Positions 1 to 9,313 of a stretch of 64,000 nt of DNA are shown here, piece after piece. Under the pieces are notes generated by a model. The model made no database searches. It was not told the DNA's origin and saw only the letters and a list, made by a program, of their open reading frames with translations. Source of the DNA: DATLFA01 sp039915945 (GTDB taxonomy: Bacteria > Actinomycetota > Acidimicrobiia > Acidimicrobiales > WLNW01); NCBI GenBank assembly GCA_039915945.1, contig JBDSMH010000085.1:1-64000 (forward strand). Reading direction: 5' to 3'. The position numbers and the translations under genes are program-made. Every line of letters starts with the position of its first letter. The first letter of the stretch is position 1.

Positions 1-1
1 C

Positions 2-379
2 GCGCTCGGTCCCGACGGCACCCGCATGGCGTTCGGCACGCCCGGTGGTGACAGCCAAGATCAGTGGTGCTTGCAGTTCTTCGTCAACGTCGTCGATCGC
101 GGCATGCATCTGCAAGCAGCGATCGACGCGCCGTACTTCCAGACCAATCACGCGCCCGACTCGTTCTATCCCCGGCGGGCCGAGCCTCTGCGATTGCTGG
201 CGGAAGATCGCTTCGCCGCGCCGACGCTCGCGGATCTCGCCCGTCGCGGTCACCAAGTCGTCTCGGCCGGAGCGTGGACGCTCGGCCGAAATTGCGTGAC
301 GCAGTGGGACGGCGATGGCTCGTGCGTACGCGCAGCAGCATCGGCGCGGCACCAACAGGCATACGCGCTCGGTCGGTGA
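2..379 (+). CDS. Gamma-glutamyltransferase family protein, C-terminal fragment
   Basis: The reading frame is open from the window edge, so the gene starts upstream and only about the last 125 residues are present. The segment shows the C-terminal part of the GGT (Ntn-hydrolase) fold: an AFGTPGGDSQDQW stretch matching the conserved Gly-Gly loop of the small subunit, followed by an AIDAPYFQ segment and a final catalytic-domain tail with RGHQV. The family cleaves or transfers gamma-glutamyl groups, but many bacterial paralogues have other acyl substrates, so the substrate is open. The two CoA-transferase genes follow on the same strand after 21 bases and may be cotranscribed. Confidence 0.85.
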   Translation, partial: ALGPDGTRMAFGTPGGDSQDQWCLQFFVNVVDRGMHLQAAIDAPYFQTNHAPDSFYPRRAEPLRLLAEDRFAAPTLADLARRGHQVVSAGAWTLGRNCVTQWDGDGSCVRAAASARHQQAYALGR

Positions 380-400
380 CCTGCGCGAGACTCGTCCCCA

Positions 401-1516
401 ATGGGGATGTTGACGGGAATACGAGTCATCGACCTGTCGCAGCACGGTCCGGGGTCGCGCGCGTCTCGAATCCTCGCCGACTATGGCGCAGAAGTGATCA
501 AGGTCGAACGCCCCAGCCATCGCCGCGCCGGCCAGATCCAAACGGCCGCGAGCGCCTACGGCGGTAGCCGAGGCATCCAGCGCTTACGTCTCGACCTCCA
601 ACACGCCGACGGTCGCACCTTGCTACTCCGACTCGCGCGCAAGGCCGATGTGATCATCGAAGCGTTCCGTCCGGGCGTGGCCGATCGTCTCGGCATCGGC
701 TGGCGGGCAGTGCACGATGCCAATCCGCGTGTCGTGTACTGCGCAATCAGTGGCTTCGGACAGCACGGCGAGCGCGCCGCGTGGGCCGGGCACGATCTCA
801 ACTACGCCGCGGTGACCGGGCTACTCGCGGCGACACAAGCGCGTGCCGACGGCGGGCCGCCGGTACTCGGCTCGACGATCGGCGACGGTGCCGGCGGAGG
901 GATGCACGCGGTCATTGCGATACTGGCGGCGCTCCAGGAGCGGCAGCACACCGACGCCGGCACGTTCCTCGATGTCGCCGCGGCCGATGGGGTGCTGTGG
1001 CTGATGTCGGTCATGCTCGATCAATATCTCGACGGCGGACTCGACGTGGGCCCCGTGCGCCTGCTCAGCGGCGACTACGCCTGCTACAACACGTATCGCT
1101 GTCGCGACGACAAGTGGCTGAGTGTCGCCGCGCTCGAGCATCGGTTCTGGCGAAATCTCTGCGAGGCGATCGACCTACCCGATCTCGTCGATGCGCACGA
1201 AGACGCCGATCGGCAGAGCGAAACCGCCAGCGAATTGCAACGACGATTCTTGACGCGTACGCGCGATGACTGGATCACTCGCCTCGCCGCGCTCGATACG
1301 TGCGTCGCGCCGGTGCTTTCCATCGACGAGGTCGCCGTCGACCCGCACGTCCGCGAGCGGGGCGCGATTCGATTCGGCGCGACGACGTCGATGCTCGCCG
1401 GATCGAACCGCGACGACACGGCCCCGCCGATAGACCTCTTCGCCGAACTGGACCTCACGCCGCAACGACTCGCCGAACTCGCGGCCAAAGGCGTGATCGA
1501 GGGGGTCACCTCGTGA
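401..1516 (+). CDS. CaiB/BaiF (class III) CoA-transferase
   Basis: This 371-residue protein has the usual N-terminal block of family III CoA-transferases (GIRVIDLSQ, then ADYGAEVIKVERP) and the EAFRPGVADRLGI segment around residues 85-100. Such enzymes move CoA between carboxylic acids through an aspartyl-CoA intermediate. The expected catalytic Asp lies in a WAGHDLNYAAVTG stretch near residue 132, which matches the family. The length is close to the family norm (about 390-400). ATG at 401 was chosen; an in-frame ATG at 407 is equally possible. The stop overlaps the GTG start of the next paralogue by four bases (GTGA), implying translational coupling, perhaps as a heteromeric or sequential pair. 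The substrate cannot be inferred. Confidence 0.9.
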   Translation: MGMLTGIRVIDLSQHGPGSRASRILADYGAEVIKVERPSHRRAGQIQTAASAYGGSRGIQRLRLDLQHADGRTLLLRLARKADVIIEAFRPGVADRLGIGWRAVHDANPRVVYCAISGFGQHGERAAWAGHDLNYAAVTGLLAATQARADGGPPVLGSTIGDGAGGGMHAVIAILAALQERQHTDAGTFLDVAAADGVLWLMSVMLDQYLDGGLDVGPVRLLSGDYACYNTYRCRDDKWLSVAALEHRFWRNLCEAIDLPDLVDAHEDADRQSETASELQRRFLTRTRDDWITRLAALDTCVAPVLSIDEVAVDPHVRERGAIRFGATTSMLAGSNRDDTAPPIDLFAELDLTPQRLAELAAKGVIEGVTS

Positions 1517-2694
1517 GCGCACCGCTGCACGGCATTCGCGTGATCGATCTCACGGTGGCGGCCGCCGGACCATTCGCAACGACCATCCTCGCCGAGCAAG
1601 GGGCGGACGTCATCAAGGTCGAGCGCCCCGGCGGCGGCGACTTCATGCGCGCACTCGGCACGGTGCACAACGGTGTCACTGGCGTGTTCGCCGGCTTCAA
1701 CCGCGGCAAGCGGGCCGTGGCACTCGACCTCAAGCATCCCGAAGGGTTGGCGGTGCTGCACCGACTGGTCACCACTGCAGACGTGTTCGTGCACAATCTG
1801 CGACCCGGTGTCGACGCTCGCATCGGTGTCGACGTCGATGCGTTGCGCGCGCTCAACGAAAACCTCATCTACGTCAGCATCACCGGATACGGATTGGCCG
1901 GGCCGTATGCGCAACGTCCGGCGTACGACTCGGTCATGCAGGCGTCGTCGGGGTTGGCCGCGCATCAAGCCGACGCGGCCGGTCACCCACAACTGATCCG
2001 CAACGCGGTGTGCGACAAGATGACGGCGCTCACCGCTGCGCAACTCATCACCGCCGCGCTGCTGGCGCGTGCACGCGGGGATGGTGCCGCACACGTACAC
2101 GTATCGATGCTGCACGCGGCGATTGCATTTCTGTGGCCCGACGGCATGCAGGACGTGACCTTCCTCGACGCGGCGCCACGGAGCAAGACGGCACGCGCAA
2201 CATCGCCGCCAATTCGCCGCACATCCGATGGCTACATTTCGATCACGACGTTGCTCGACCGCGAGTTCACCGCGCTCTGTGAGATCCTCGACCTGAACGC
2301 GCTGCTCACCGATGTGCGTTTCGCGAACCCAGGTGATCGTTCGCGCAACGCCGACGCGCTCCATCCGATCGTGAACGACGCGTTGCTGCAGTGGTCGACC
2401 GACGAACTGGCCGCACGGCTCGAAGAAGAGGGCGTGCCGCACGCGGTCGTCAACTTCGTAGATCGCATCCATGTCGATCCACAAGTGATTGCCCTCGGGT
2501 TGCTGGCAGAGGTCGATCATTCCGAAGCGGGCCGCATGCGGGTACCGCGCCCACCGGGAGAGTTCGACGGGACGCCCTTCGCCAACGGTGCGCTCGCACC
2601 GCGACTGGGTCAGCACACTGACGCGGTCCTCGACGAGTTGGGCATCGACGCGGCGGCGCGAGACGACTTACGCCGTCGCGGCGTTATCGCCTAG
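1513..2694 (+). CDS. CaiB/BaiF (class III) CoA-transferase, second copy
   Basis: A 393-residue family III CoA-transferase. The open frame extends upstream, but the GTG at 1513 fits the family start (LHGIRVIDLTVAAAGPF) and forms a GTGA overlap with the preceding gene. Family landmarks are EQGADVIKVERPGGGDFMR, the NRGKRAVALDLK segment near residue 70 and AYDSVMQASSGL near residue 140, which contains the candidate catalytic Asp. It differs clearly from the upstream copy, so this is not a recent duplication. The role is CoA transfer to an organic acid in a catabolic route. Its 3' end overlaps the convergent pgl gene by 11 bases. Confidence 0.9.
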   Translation: MSAPLHGIRVIDLTVAAAGPFATTILAEQGADVIKVERPGGGDFMRALGTVHNGVTGVFAGFNRGKRAVALDLKHPEGLAVLHRLVTTADVFVHNLRPGVDARIGVDVDALRALNENLIYVSITGYGLAGPYAQRPAYDSVMQASSGLAAHQADAAGHPQLIRNAVCDKMTALTAAQLITAALLARARGDGAAHVHVSMLHAAIAFLWPDGMQDVTFLDAAPRSKTARATSPPIRRTSDGYISITTLLDREFTALCEILDLNALLTDVRFANPGDRSRNADALHPIVNDALLQWSTDELAARLEEEGVPHAVVNFVDRIHVDPQVIALGLLAEVDHSEAGRMRVPRPPGEFDGTPFANGALAPRLGQHTDAVLDELGIDAAARDDLRRRGVIA

Positions 2695-3358
2695 CGGCTG
2701 CCGCGTCGGCCACGATGACGGCGTGTGGGCCAAGCGCGAGCGACGCGACGACCGTCTGGTCACCGGCGAGCATGCGGGCGAGTACGGGTGCTTTGTCGGT
2801 GCCGGCGATGAGCAACACCACGGCGCGGGCGCGGTCGACGACACGACGTGTGATGGTCATGCGGACGAATCCCCGAAAGAGCCCGACGATCGCAACGTCG
2901 TTGTCGACCTCGTCGACAACGGGTGCCCCGGGCGGCCACGACGCGGTGTGGCCATCGTCGCCCACACCGAGGTGCACCACATCGAGCGGCTCGTGCTCGC
3001 GCAGCAGGGCCGCGTAACGCTGCGTCGCCTCGAAGAGGTCCGAGGCTGTGACATCCATGAGATGGACATTGGTCTCGACACGATCGAGCAAGTTGTGACG
3101 CAACGCGGTGCTGTTGCGCTGGGCATCACCGTCGGGAGCGACGCGCTCGTCGACCTGGAATACGTGTACGTGGCGCCAGGGCAGAGAGAGCCGCGCCAAT
3201 GCTTCGAGCATCGGGGTGGGCGTTTGCCCGCCCGAGAATGCGACGCCGGCGGTACCCCGTGTGTTGATCGCCGAACGCAGCGACGCGCCGATGATGTCTG
3301 CCGCGGCTTGGGCCGCTTGTTCGGCGGTCGCTTCGACTACGAGATCGGTGGATACCAC
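2684..3358 (-). CDS. pgl: 6-phosphogluconolactonase
   Basis: This 224-residue protein hydrolyses 6-phosphoglucono-1,5-lactone to 6-phosphogluconate in the cytoplasm. It shows the DevB/Pgl hallmarks: AFSGGQTPTPML near residue 40, HVFQVDERVAP near residue 67, NSTALRHNLL, and HLGVGDDGHTASWPPG near residue 130, where the catalytic His of the GxDGHTAS motif sits. The start is GTG, and it overlaps the 3' end of zwf by 22 bases, making it the last gene of a pgi-gnd-zwf-pgl operon. Its product acts directly on the product of zwf and supplies gnd. Confidence 0.95.
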   Translation of the reverse strand: MVSTDLVVEATAEQAAQAAADIIGASLRSAINTRGTAGVAFSGGQTPTPMLEALARLSLPWRHVHVFQVDERVAPDGDAQRNSTALRHNLLDRVETNVHLMDVTASDLFEATQRYAALLREHEPLDVVHLGVGDDGHTASWPPGAPVVDEVDNDVAIVGLFRGFVRMTITRRVVDRARAVVLLIAGTDKAPVLARMLAGDQTVVASLALGPHAVIVADAAAARR

Positions 3359-4743
3359 GAGTCACCGCCGAGGATGTCGTCGGCTTGCGGCGGTCCCCAC
3401 GAGCCCCGTTCGTAGAAGAACAGCTCGCCCGGTTCGGCGAGTGCCGGGTCGACGATGCGCCACGCTTCGTCGACAGAGTCTTCGCGAGCGAAGCGGCGCG
3501 CATCGCCGGCGATCGCGTCGTCGAGAAGGCGTTCGTAGGCTTCGCGCCGCTCGCCGAGTGTCGAGTCGAAATCGACCGAGAGATCGACGGCATGGGTGAC
3601 GGTCGCGTCGCCCGGCTCTTTGACGTTGACGGTCATGGTGACGCCGTCGTTGCGCTGTCCCATACGGAAACGGATCACGTTGCGCGCCGGCGGGCTCGAA
3701 TCGGCGCCGCTGAACAACATGCGGGGCGGCTCTTTGAGCTCGACCACTGCCTCGAGCGCGCTCGTTGCCAGCCCCTTGCCGGCGCGTACGTAGAACGGCA
3801 CACCGGCCCAACGCCATGAATCGATCTGGAGGCTCATCGCCGCGAATGTCTCGACGGTCGAGTCGGGCTTGACGCCATCCTCGTCGCGGTAGCCGACGTA
3901 TTGCCCGCGGACGAGGCGATCGCAATCGAGGGGTTCCATCGCGGTCAGCACCTTGACCTTCTCGTTGCGAAGTTGATCAGCGCTGGCCCCGACGGGTGGC
4001 TCCATTGCCAGGTAGGCGACCACTTGCAGCAGGTGATTCTGCACGACGTCACGAATCGCGCCGACCGAGTCATAGAAACCGCCCCGACCCTCGACGCCGA
4101 AGCTCTCGGCCATCGTGATTTGCACATTGTCGACGTAGTTGCGGTTCCAAATCGGCTCGAGATACGAATTGGTGAATCGAAACACGAGCAGGTTCTCGAC
4201 GGACTCTTTGCCCAGATAGTGATCGATGCGAAAGATGGACGACTCGTCGAATACCTCGTGCAGCGTGTCGTTGAGAGCCCGCGCCGATGCAAGATCGCGG
4301 CCGAACGGCTTTTCGACCACGATGCGGGCGCCCTTGTTCAACCCCGACGACTCCAGGCCTTTCACGATCGTAGGAAAGAGCTCGGGCGGTATCGCGAGAT
4401 AGAACGCCGGAGTGTTGCTGCCTTTGAGCTCGGCGGCCAGCGTGGCGAACGTCGCCGCCTCGGCGTACTCGCCACTGACCATGCGGAGCCGACCGATGAG
4501 GCGGTTCAATGCGTCTTCGTCGACCGTATCGCCGGACGCCTTGATCGCGGCCTCGACCGACTTGCGCGCGTAGTCGTGCAGGTCGCTGTGATCCCACGCG
4601 GAACGCCCGACGCCGATGACCGGCAGCTCGAGCCGGCCGCGCCGTTCGAGGTGGTACAGCGCCGGATAGAGCTTGCGCTTCGCGAGGTCGCCTGTCGCGC
4701 CGAAGAGCACGAGCGCGTCGGCGACGGCATTGGTGGGTGTCAT
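3337..4743 (-). CDS. zwf: Glucose-6-phosphate 1-dehydrogenase
   Basis: A 468-residue enzyme oxidising glucose 6-phosphate to 6-phosphogluconolactone. The N-terminal nucleotide-binding motif ALVLFGATGDLAKRKLYPAL and the active-site signature RIDHYLGKE (near residue 173) are intact, as are EKPFGRD and the C-terminal dimer domain with WAGVPFYVRAGKGL. A longer open frame extends upstream, but the ATG at 4743 gives the family N-terminus and forms an ATGA overlap with the gnd stop. No OpcA-like assembly gene lies next to it, unlike the arrangement in many actinobacteria. Confidence 0.97.
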   Translation of the reverse strand: MTPTNAVADALVLFGATGDLAKRKLYPALYHLERRGRLELPVIGVGRSAWDHSDLHDYARKSVEAAIKASGDTVDEDALNRLIGRLRMVSGEYAEAATFATLAAELKGSNTPAFYLAIPPELFPTIVKGLESSGLNKGARIVVEKPFGRDLASARALNDTLHEVFDESSIFRIDHYLGKESVENLLVFRFTNSYLEPIWNRNYVDNVQITMAESFGVEGRGGFYDSVGAIRDVVQNHLLQVVAYLAMEPPVGASADQLRNEKVKVLTAMEPLDCDRLVRGQYVGYRDEDGVKPDSTVETFAAMSLQIDSWRWAGVPFYVRAGKGLATSALEAVVELKEPPRMLFSGADSSPPARNVIRFRMGQRNDGVTMTVNVKEPGDATVTHAVDLSVDFDSTLGERREAYERLLDDAIAGDARRFAREDSVDEAWRIVDPALAEPGELFFYERGSWGPPQADDILGGDSWYPPIS

Positions 4744-5765
4744 GGGTGGCTCCGTTCTTCGTGGCCGCCGAATTCTTTTCGCATGGCCGAGAGGATCTTG
4801 TCCGCGAACTCCGCGTTGCCCTGCGATTCGAAGCGCGAGAACAGCGCGGTTGAGAGCACGGGGGCGGGAACGCCCTCGTCGATGGCGGCCATGACCGTCC
4901 AGCGCCCTTCGCCCGAGTCGGACACCCGTCCCGAGAACGTGTCGAGGTGTGGGTCTTTGGCCAATGCGGTGGCCGTGAGGTCGAGCAGCCATGACGAGAC
5001 GACACTGCCGCGCCGCCAGAGCTCGGCGATGCTCGGGATGTCGAGCTCGTAGCGGTAGAAGTCCGCGTCGCGCAGGGGCGCCGTCTCGGCATCCGCGGCG
5101 CGATCGGCGCGACCGGCATTGGCGTGGTGCAAGATGTTGAAACCTTCGGCAAAGGCCGCCATGAGGCCGTACTCGATGCCGTTGTGCACCATCTTGACGA
5201 AGTGGCCGGCACCCACGGGGCCGCAATGCAGGTACCCGTGTTCCGCGGTCGTCGCCGCCGCGGTGTCAGGCGTTGCGCCGGGTGTGCGAGCGGCAGCCGC
5301 GACACCGGGCGCCAGGCTGGCGAAGATGGCGTCGAGGCGTGCGACTGGTTCTGTTTCACCGCCGATCATCAAGCAGTAGCCGCGCTCGCGGCCGAGCACA
5401 CCACCGCTGGTGCCGATGTCGAGGTAGTGGATGCCTCGATCGGCGAGTGCGGCGGCCCGTGCGATGTCATCGCGGTAGTACGAATTGCCGCCGTCGATCA
5501 CGATGTCGTCACGATCGAGATGCGCCGCGACATCGTTCACTGCGGTACCGGCAAATGCCGCGGGCACCATGATCCACACGGCGCGCGGCGCCTGTAGCTG
5601 CGCGACGAGTTCGGCGGCCGAACGCGCAGCCTTGGCGCCTTCGCCGGCGAGTTGGGTGACGGCGTCGGCGTTGTGGTCGTAGACAACGCATTCGTGTCCG
5701 TCGTTCATCAAGCGGCGCACGATGTTGGCGCCCATCCGTCCCAGACCGATCATGCCGAGCTGCAT
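4740..5765 (-). CDS. gnd: 6-phosphogluconate dehydrogenase, decarboxylating (short form)
   Basis: This 341-residue protein carries the N-terminal Rossmann motif GMIGLGRMGANIVRRL and the substrate-binding DGGNSYYRDD stretch near residue 93, followed by the all-alpha domain with HCGPVGAGHFVKMVHNGIEYG near residues 185-205, which holds the catalytic Lys and His-Asn. It converts 6-phosphogluconate to ribulose 5-phosphate and CO2. The length matches the short, often NAD-preferring Gnd class rather than the 470-residue NADP type; cofactor preference is inference. It starts in an ATGA overlap with the pgi stop. A low-complexity Ala/Gly/Thr insertion occurs near residues 155-175. Confidence 0.94.
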   Translation of the reverse strand: MQLGMIGLGRMGANIVRRLMNDGHECVVYDHNADAVTQLAGEGAKAARSAAELVAQLQAPRAVWIMVPAAFAGTAVNDVAAHLDRDDIVIDGGNSYYRDDIARAAALADRGIHYLDIGTSGGVLGRERGYCLMIGGETEPVARLDAIFASLAPGVAAAARTPGATPDTAAATTAEHGYLHCGPVGAGHFVKMVHNGIEYGLMAAFAEGFNILHHANAGRADRAADAETAPLRDADFYRYELDIPSIAELWRRGSVVSSWLLDLTATALAKDPHLDTFSGRVSDSGEGRWTVMAAIDEGVPAPVLSTALFSRFESQGNAEFADKILSAMRKEFGGHEERSHP

Positions 5766-7405
5766 CAGAGTGTCCTTCCGCGAACCTGCCGGTAGCGCCG
5801 CAACAACGCGTTCGTCGAGCTGTCATGGCAGAGCGCGGGTGGTGCGGCCGCGCTGAGCTCGGGCTCGATGCGAGTCGCGAGCGCTTTGCCCAATTCGACG
5901 CCCCATTGATCGAAGCTGTTGATGTCCCAGATCACACCCTGCGTGAAGACCTTGTGCTCGTACAGCGCGATCAGCTGACCGAGGACGTGCGGTGTCAACT
6001 TGTTGGCGAGGATGGTGTTGGTCGGATGGTTTCCGTGGAACACCCGGTGCGCCACTTGATCCTTCGCCACGCCTTCGGCAATCACCTCGTGCTTGGTGCG
6101 ACCGAACGCGAGCGCTTCGGTCTGCGCGAAGAAGTTGGCCATCAACAGGTCGTGATGCGCGCCGACGTCATGGTTGGGTTCGCAGAACCCGATGAAGTCC
6201 GCCGGTATCAGCTTGGTACCTTGGTGGATGAGTTGGTAGTAGGCGTGCTGGCCGTTGGTGCCCGCCGTGCCCCACACGACCGGCCCGGTTTGCGTCGTGA
6301 CCGGTCGACCGAGCCGATCGACCGACTTGCCGTTGGACTCCATGTCGAGTTGTTGCAGATACGAGGGCAGCCGCGACAGGTACTGGCTGTAGGGCAGCAC
6401 GGCGTGCGTCTGTGCGCCGAAGAAGTTGCCGTACCAGACGCCGAGCAGCCCCAACAGCACGGGCAGATTTCGCTCGAATGGAGTGTGGCGGAAGTGCTCG
6501 TCGATGGAGCGGAAGCCGGCGAGCAACTCGTCGAACTGATCGGGACCGATCGCGGCCATCAACGAGAGGCCGATCGCCGAGTCGACGCTGTAACGACCGC
6601 CCACCCAGTCCCAGAACCCGAACATGTTGTCGGTGTCGATGCCGAACGCGGCGACCTTGTCGGCATTGGTCGAAACGGCCACGAAGTGGTGGCGCACCGC
6701 GTCGGCAGAACCGAGATGCCCCACGAGCCACTCGCGTGCGGTCTCGGCATTTGTCATCGTCTCGATCGTCGTGAACGTCTTCGATGCGACGATGAACAGC
6801 GTCCGCGCGGGGTCGAGATCGTGAGTGGCTTCCCATACGTCGGTGCCGTCGACGTTGGAGACGAATCGCACGTCGAGCCGCCGGTCGCTGTAGTCGCGCA
6901 GCGCTTCGTAACACATTGCGGGGCCGAGGTCGCTGCCGCCGATACCGATGTTGACGATGCTCGTGATGGTTTGCCCGGTGTGACCCTTCCACTCGCCGTC
7001 GCGCACGCGCTGTGTGAATTGGCGCATCTTGTCGAGGACCGCATGCACACCGGGCACGACGTCTACGCCATCGACGACGATCTGCTCTGACCGCGGTGCG
7101 CGCAGCGCGACGTGCAGCACCGCTCGGTGTTCGGTGACGTTGATCTTGTCCCCGCGGAACATCGCCTCGATGCGCTCGGCCAGACCCGACCGGTGCGCCA
7201 ACGCGATCAACCGCGCCATCGTCTCGGTCGTGATGCGGTTCTTCGAATAGTCGAGGCACAGGTCGGCCGTCTCGACCGTGAACGTCTGGGCCCTCTCGGG
7301 CTCTGCGGCGAAGAGGTCGCGGAGGTGAAGGCTCTTGACGTCGCGGTAGTGCCCGTGCAACGCCTTCCACTCGTCGGTCTGGGTGAGTCGCGCCGGTGCT
7401 GCCAT
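5765..7405 (-). CDS. pgi: Glucose-6-phosphate isomerase
   Basis: A full-length 546-residue phosphoglucose isomerase interconverting glucose 6-phosphate and fructose 6-phosphate. Visible signatures include GIGGSDLGPAM, the FWDWVGGRYSVDSAIGLS block (PGI signature 1), NGKSVDRLGR and GTNGQHAYYQLIHQGT, with the late LGKALATRIEP tail. It is the first gene of the minus-strand operon pgi-gnd-zwf-pgl, and its TGA overlaps the gnd ATG. Putting Pgi in the same transcript as the oxidative pentose phosphate genes suggests coordinated control of the glycolysis/NADPH branch point. The start ATG at 7405 gives the expected N-terminus. Confidence 0.97.
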   Translation of the reverse strand: MAAPARLTQTDEWKALHGHYRDVKSLHLRDLFAAEPERAQTFTVETADLCLDYSKNRITTETMARLIALAHRSGLAERIEAMFRGDKINVTEHRAVLHVALRAPRSEQIVVDGVDVVPGVHAVLDKMRQFTQRVRDGEWKGHTGQTITSIVNIGIGGSDLGPAMCYEALRDYSDRRLDVRFVSNVDGTDVWEATHDLDPARTLFIVASKTFTTIETMTNAETAREWLVGHLGSADAVRHHFVAVSTNADKVAAFGIDTDNMFGFWDWVGGRYSVDSAIGLSLMAAIGPDQFDELLAGFRSIDEHFRHTPFERNLPVLLGLLGVWYGNFFGAQTHAVLPYSQYLSRLPSYLQQLDMESNGKSVDRLGRPVTTQTGPVVWGTAGTNGQHAYYQLIHQGTKLIPADFIGFCEPNHDVGAHHDLLMANFFAQTEALAFGRTKHEVIAEGVAKDQVAHRVFHGNHPTNTILANKLTPHVLGQLIALYEHKVFTQGVIWDINSFDQWGVELGKALATRIEPELSAAAPPALCHDSSTNALLRRYRQVRGRTL

Positions 7406-7480
7406 CGGCGGTCATCGTACGGTGGGCGCGCGCGGTATTCGCGCCGGCGCCGAGGCCCCGGTGATCCGCGGGGGCGTGGG

Positions 7481-9184
7481 TCAGCGGGAGGAGGCGAGCG
7501 ATCCGCGCAGAAGCTGCCCGGGATAGGCCCCGGTGTGCACCCCGTCGCGGACGAGCACCTGGCCGTTGACGAGCGTCGCCTTGAACCCGGACGCCTTCTG
7601 GACGAGGCGGCGGGCCCCGCCGGGAAGGTCGTTTTCGACGGTCGGCATGTCGGGGCCGATGGTGGCCGTGTCGAACACGTTGATGTCGGCCCGCAGCCCT
7701 TCGCGCAGGAGGCCCCGATCGTGAAAGCCCCACGCCGCCGACGGCGCCAGCGTCAACATGCGCACTGCTTCTTCGATGGTGAACTCTTGGCGTTCACGCA
7801 CCCAGTACGCGAGGAGATGGGTCTGGATCGAGAAGTCTGCGATCTGGCTGACGTGCGCGCCCGAGTCGGAGAACGTCATCACCGAGCGGGGGTGGCGCAT
7901 CACAGGGATGAGTTCGTCGGTGGCCATTGTCATCACCGGCTGCACGAAGAACTGTTCCATGTTGGTCTCGAGCGCGAGATCGATGATGAGCTCGGCCGGA
8001 TCGACACCGCGCTGCGCCGCAACCTCGGCAACGGTCGGGTTGAGCGGTACGAGCGGATTGTCGAATACCCGCATCCAATTGTAGTCGGGCTTGCGGGCTT
8101 CGGCGCCGATGGGGTTGCCGTAGTTGCCGTTGTGCGCCGCATGGATGAGTCGGGCCCGGACCGCGTCGTCGCGCAGCAGATGCTTTTGCTCATCGAGGGG
8201 AAGCGCACGGAGCTCTTTCCATTCGGAAAGAACGTCGAAGGCGAGCCGTGTACGGAACGACGTGATGACCGAGATGCCGCGTGAATGCGACAAGCCGAAC
8301 ATACGGCCGCCGTCAGCGCACACTTCGTCGATCAATTCCATCGCGGCGCGACCGCCGACCGACGGCGACACGCCGAACGTCATCGGCACACCGCTCGACA
8401 ACGCAAGGGCGCGCAGGCGGTTGAAGTACTCGTTGCGGATCTCGGGATCACGGGATTGTCCGGCCGGCTCGGCGGTGAGCTGGAAGATGCCGGTGCCGAG
8501 ATCACCCAGCACGGACACGAGACGACAGACTTCGTCCCACGAGGCGATGCGCGAAGCGACCGGGCGATTGTCGGAAGTCTCGTGTTGATCGCTGCGCGAC
8601 GTGGTGAAGCCCACGGCGCCCGCGTGGAGCGCGTCGCGCAACTCGACCTGCATGGCTGCGATGTCGGCGTCAGTGCTCGGCTCATCGAAGGCCCGCTCGC
8701 CCATGACATAGGTGCGCAGCGCGGAGTGCCCGATGTTGGAGGCGTAGTTGATGCCCTTCGGTAGTCCGTCGATGGCGTCGAGATATTCGCGGAATGTGGT
8801 CCAGGTCCAATCGATGCCGGCGGCCATCGCCGCGGGCGAGATGTCTTCGGCGCGCTCGAGGTTACGCACAACCAACTCGCGCTTTTCGGAGCTCGCCGGC
8901 GCGAGGGTGAAACCACAATGGCCCATGACGGCGGTCGTGGTGCCGTGCCACGCGGAACAGGTGCCGAGGTGGTCCCAGAAGATCTGCGCGTCCATGTGGG
9001 TGTGACCGTCGATGAACCCCGGCGTGACCACATGGCCTTCGGCGTCGATCTCTTCGCCGGCCTTGTCGCGAATGCGCCCGATCGTCGCAATCCGTCCGTC
9101 GACCACGCCGACATCGGCGCGATACGGCGGCAGACCCGTGCCGTCGACGACCATTCCGTTACGGATCACGAGGTCGTGTTGCAT
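7481..9184 (-). CDS. N-acyl-D-amino-acid deacylase-family amidohydrolase
   Basis: A 567-residue metal-dependent hydrolase of the D-aminoacylase branch of the amidohydrolase superfamily. The N-terminus (LVIRNGMVVDGTG) forms the small beta domain, followed by the metal-ligand motif GFIDGHTHMDAQIFWD near residue 60 and GHCGFTLAP near residue 90. The C-terminal part carries TFSDSGAHVSQIADF with the metal-binding Asp, and a final beta-domain stretch with NVFDTATIGPD. The family removes acyl groups from D-amino acids, but members near catabolic genes often have other amide or cyclic substrates. A GGGGGGA ribosome-binding site precedes the ATG. A paralogue lies at 59419-61161. Confidence 0.88.
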   Translation of the reverse strand: MQHDLVIRNGMVVDGTGLPPYRADVGVVDGRIATIGRIRDKAGEEIDAEGHVVTPGFIDGHTHMDAQIFWDHLGTCSAWHGTTTAVMGHCGFTLAPASSEKRELVVRNLERAEDISPAAMAAGIDWTWTTFREYLDAIDGLPKGINYASNIGHSALRTYVMGERAFDEPSTDADIAAMQVELRDALHAGAVGFTTSRSDQHETSDNRPVASRIASWDEVCRLVSVLGDLGTGIFQLTAEPAGQSRDPEIRNEYFNRLRALALSSGVPMTFGVSPSVGGRAAMELIDEVCADGGRMFGLSHSRGISVITSFRTRLAFDVLSEWKELRALPLDEQKHLLRDDAVRARLIHAAHNGNYGNPIGAEARKPDYNWMRVFDNPLVPLNPTVAEVAAQRGVDPAELIIDLALETNMEQFFVQPVMTMATDELIPVMRHPRSVMTFSDSGAHVSQIADFSIQTHLLAYWVRERQEFTIEEAVRMLTLAPSAAWGFHDRGLLREGLRADINVFDTATIGPDMPTVENDLPGGARRLVQKASGFKATLVNGQVLVRDGVHTGAYPGQLLRGSLASSR

Positions 9185-9223
9185 CGTCCCCCCAGAGGGT
9201 GTCGCAGTGGGGCCCAGACTACC

Positions 9224-9311
9224 GGGCTTCCCGCTCTGGGAGCCGCTCGGGCTCTGGGCTTCCCGCTCTGGGAGCCGCTCGGGCTCTGGGCGGGCTTCCC
9301 TCTCGGGCTCT
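9224..9311. repeat. Tandem copies of the interspersed CCGCTCTG...GCCGCTCGGGC repeat
   Basis: Two identical 32-base units (9224-9255 and 9256-9287) are followed by a shortened third copy. Each unit contains CCGCTCTGGGAGCCGCTCGG. They fill most of the 129-base gap between the D-aminoacylase-like and MBL genes. Related copies occur elsewhere in the window. Confidence 0.85.
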
Positions 9312-9313
9312 GC

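Noticed and set aside
1084..2616. Long minus-strand open frame of about 510 codons
   Set aside because: It is antisense to two clear CoA-transferase genes and its product is Arg/His-rich with no domain; it results from high GC.
3901..7090. Plus-strand open frames opposite zwf, gnd and pgi
   Set aside because: They mirror well-conserved enzymes on the other strand and show no recognisable motif.
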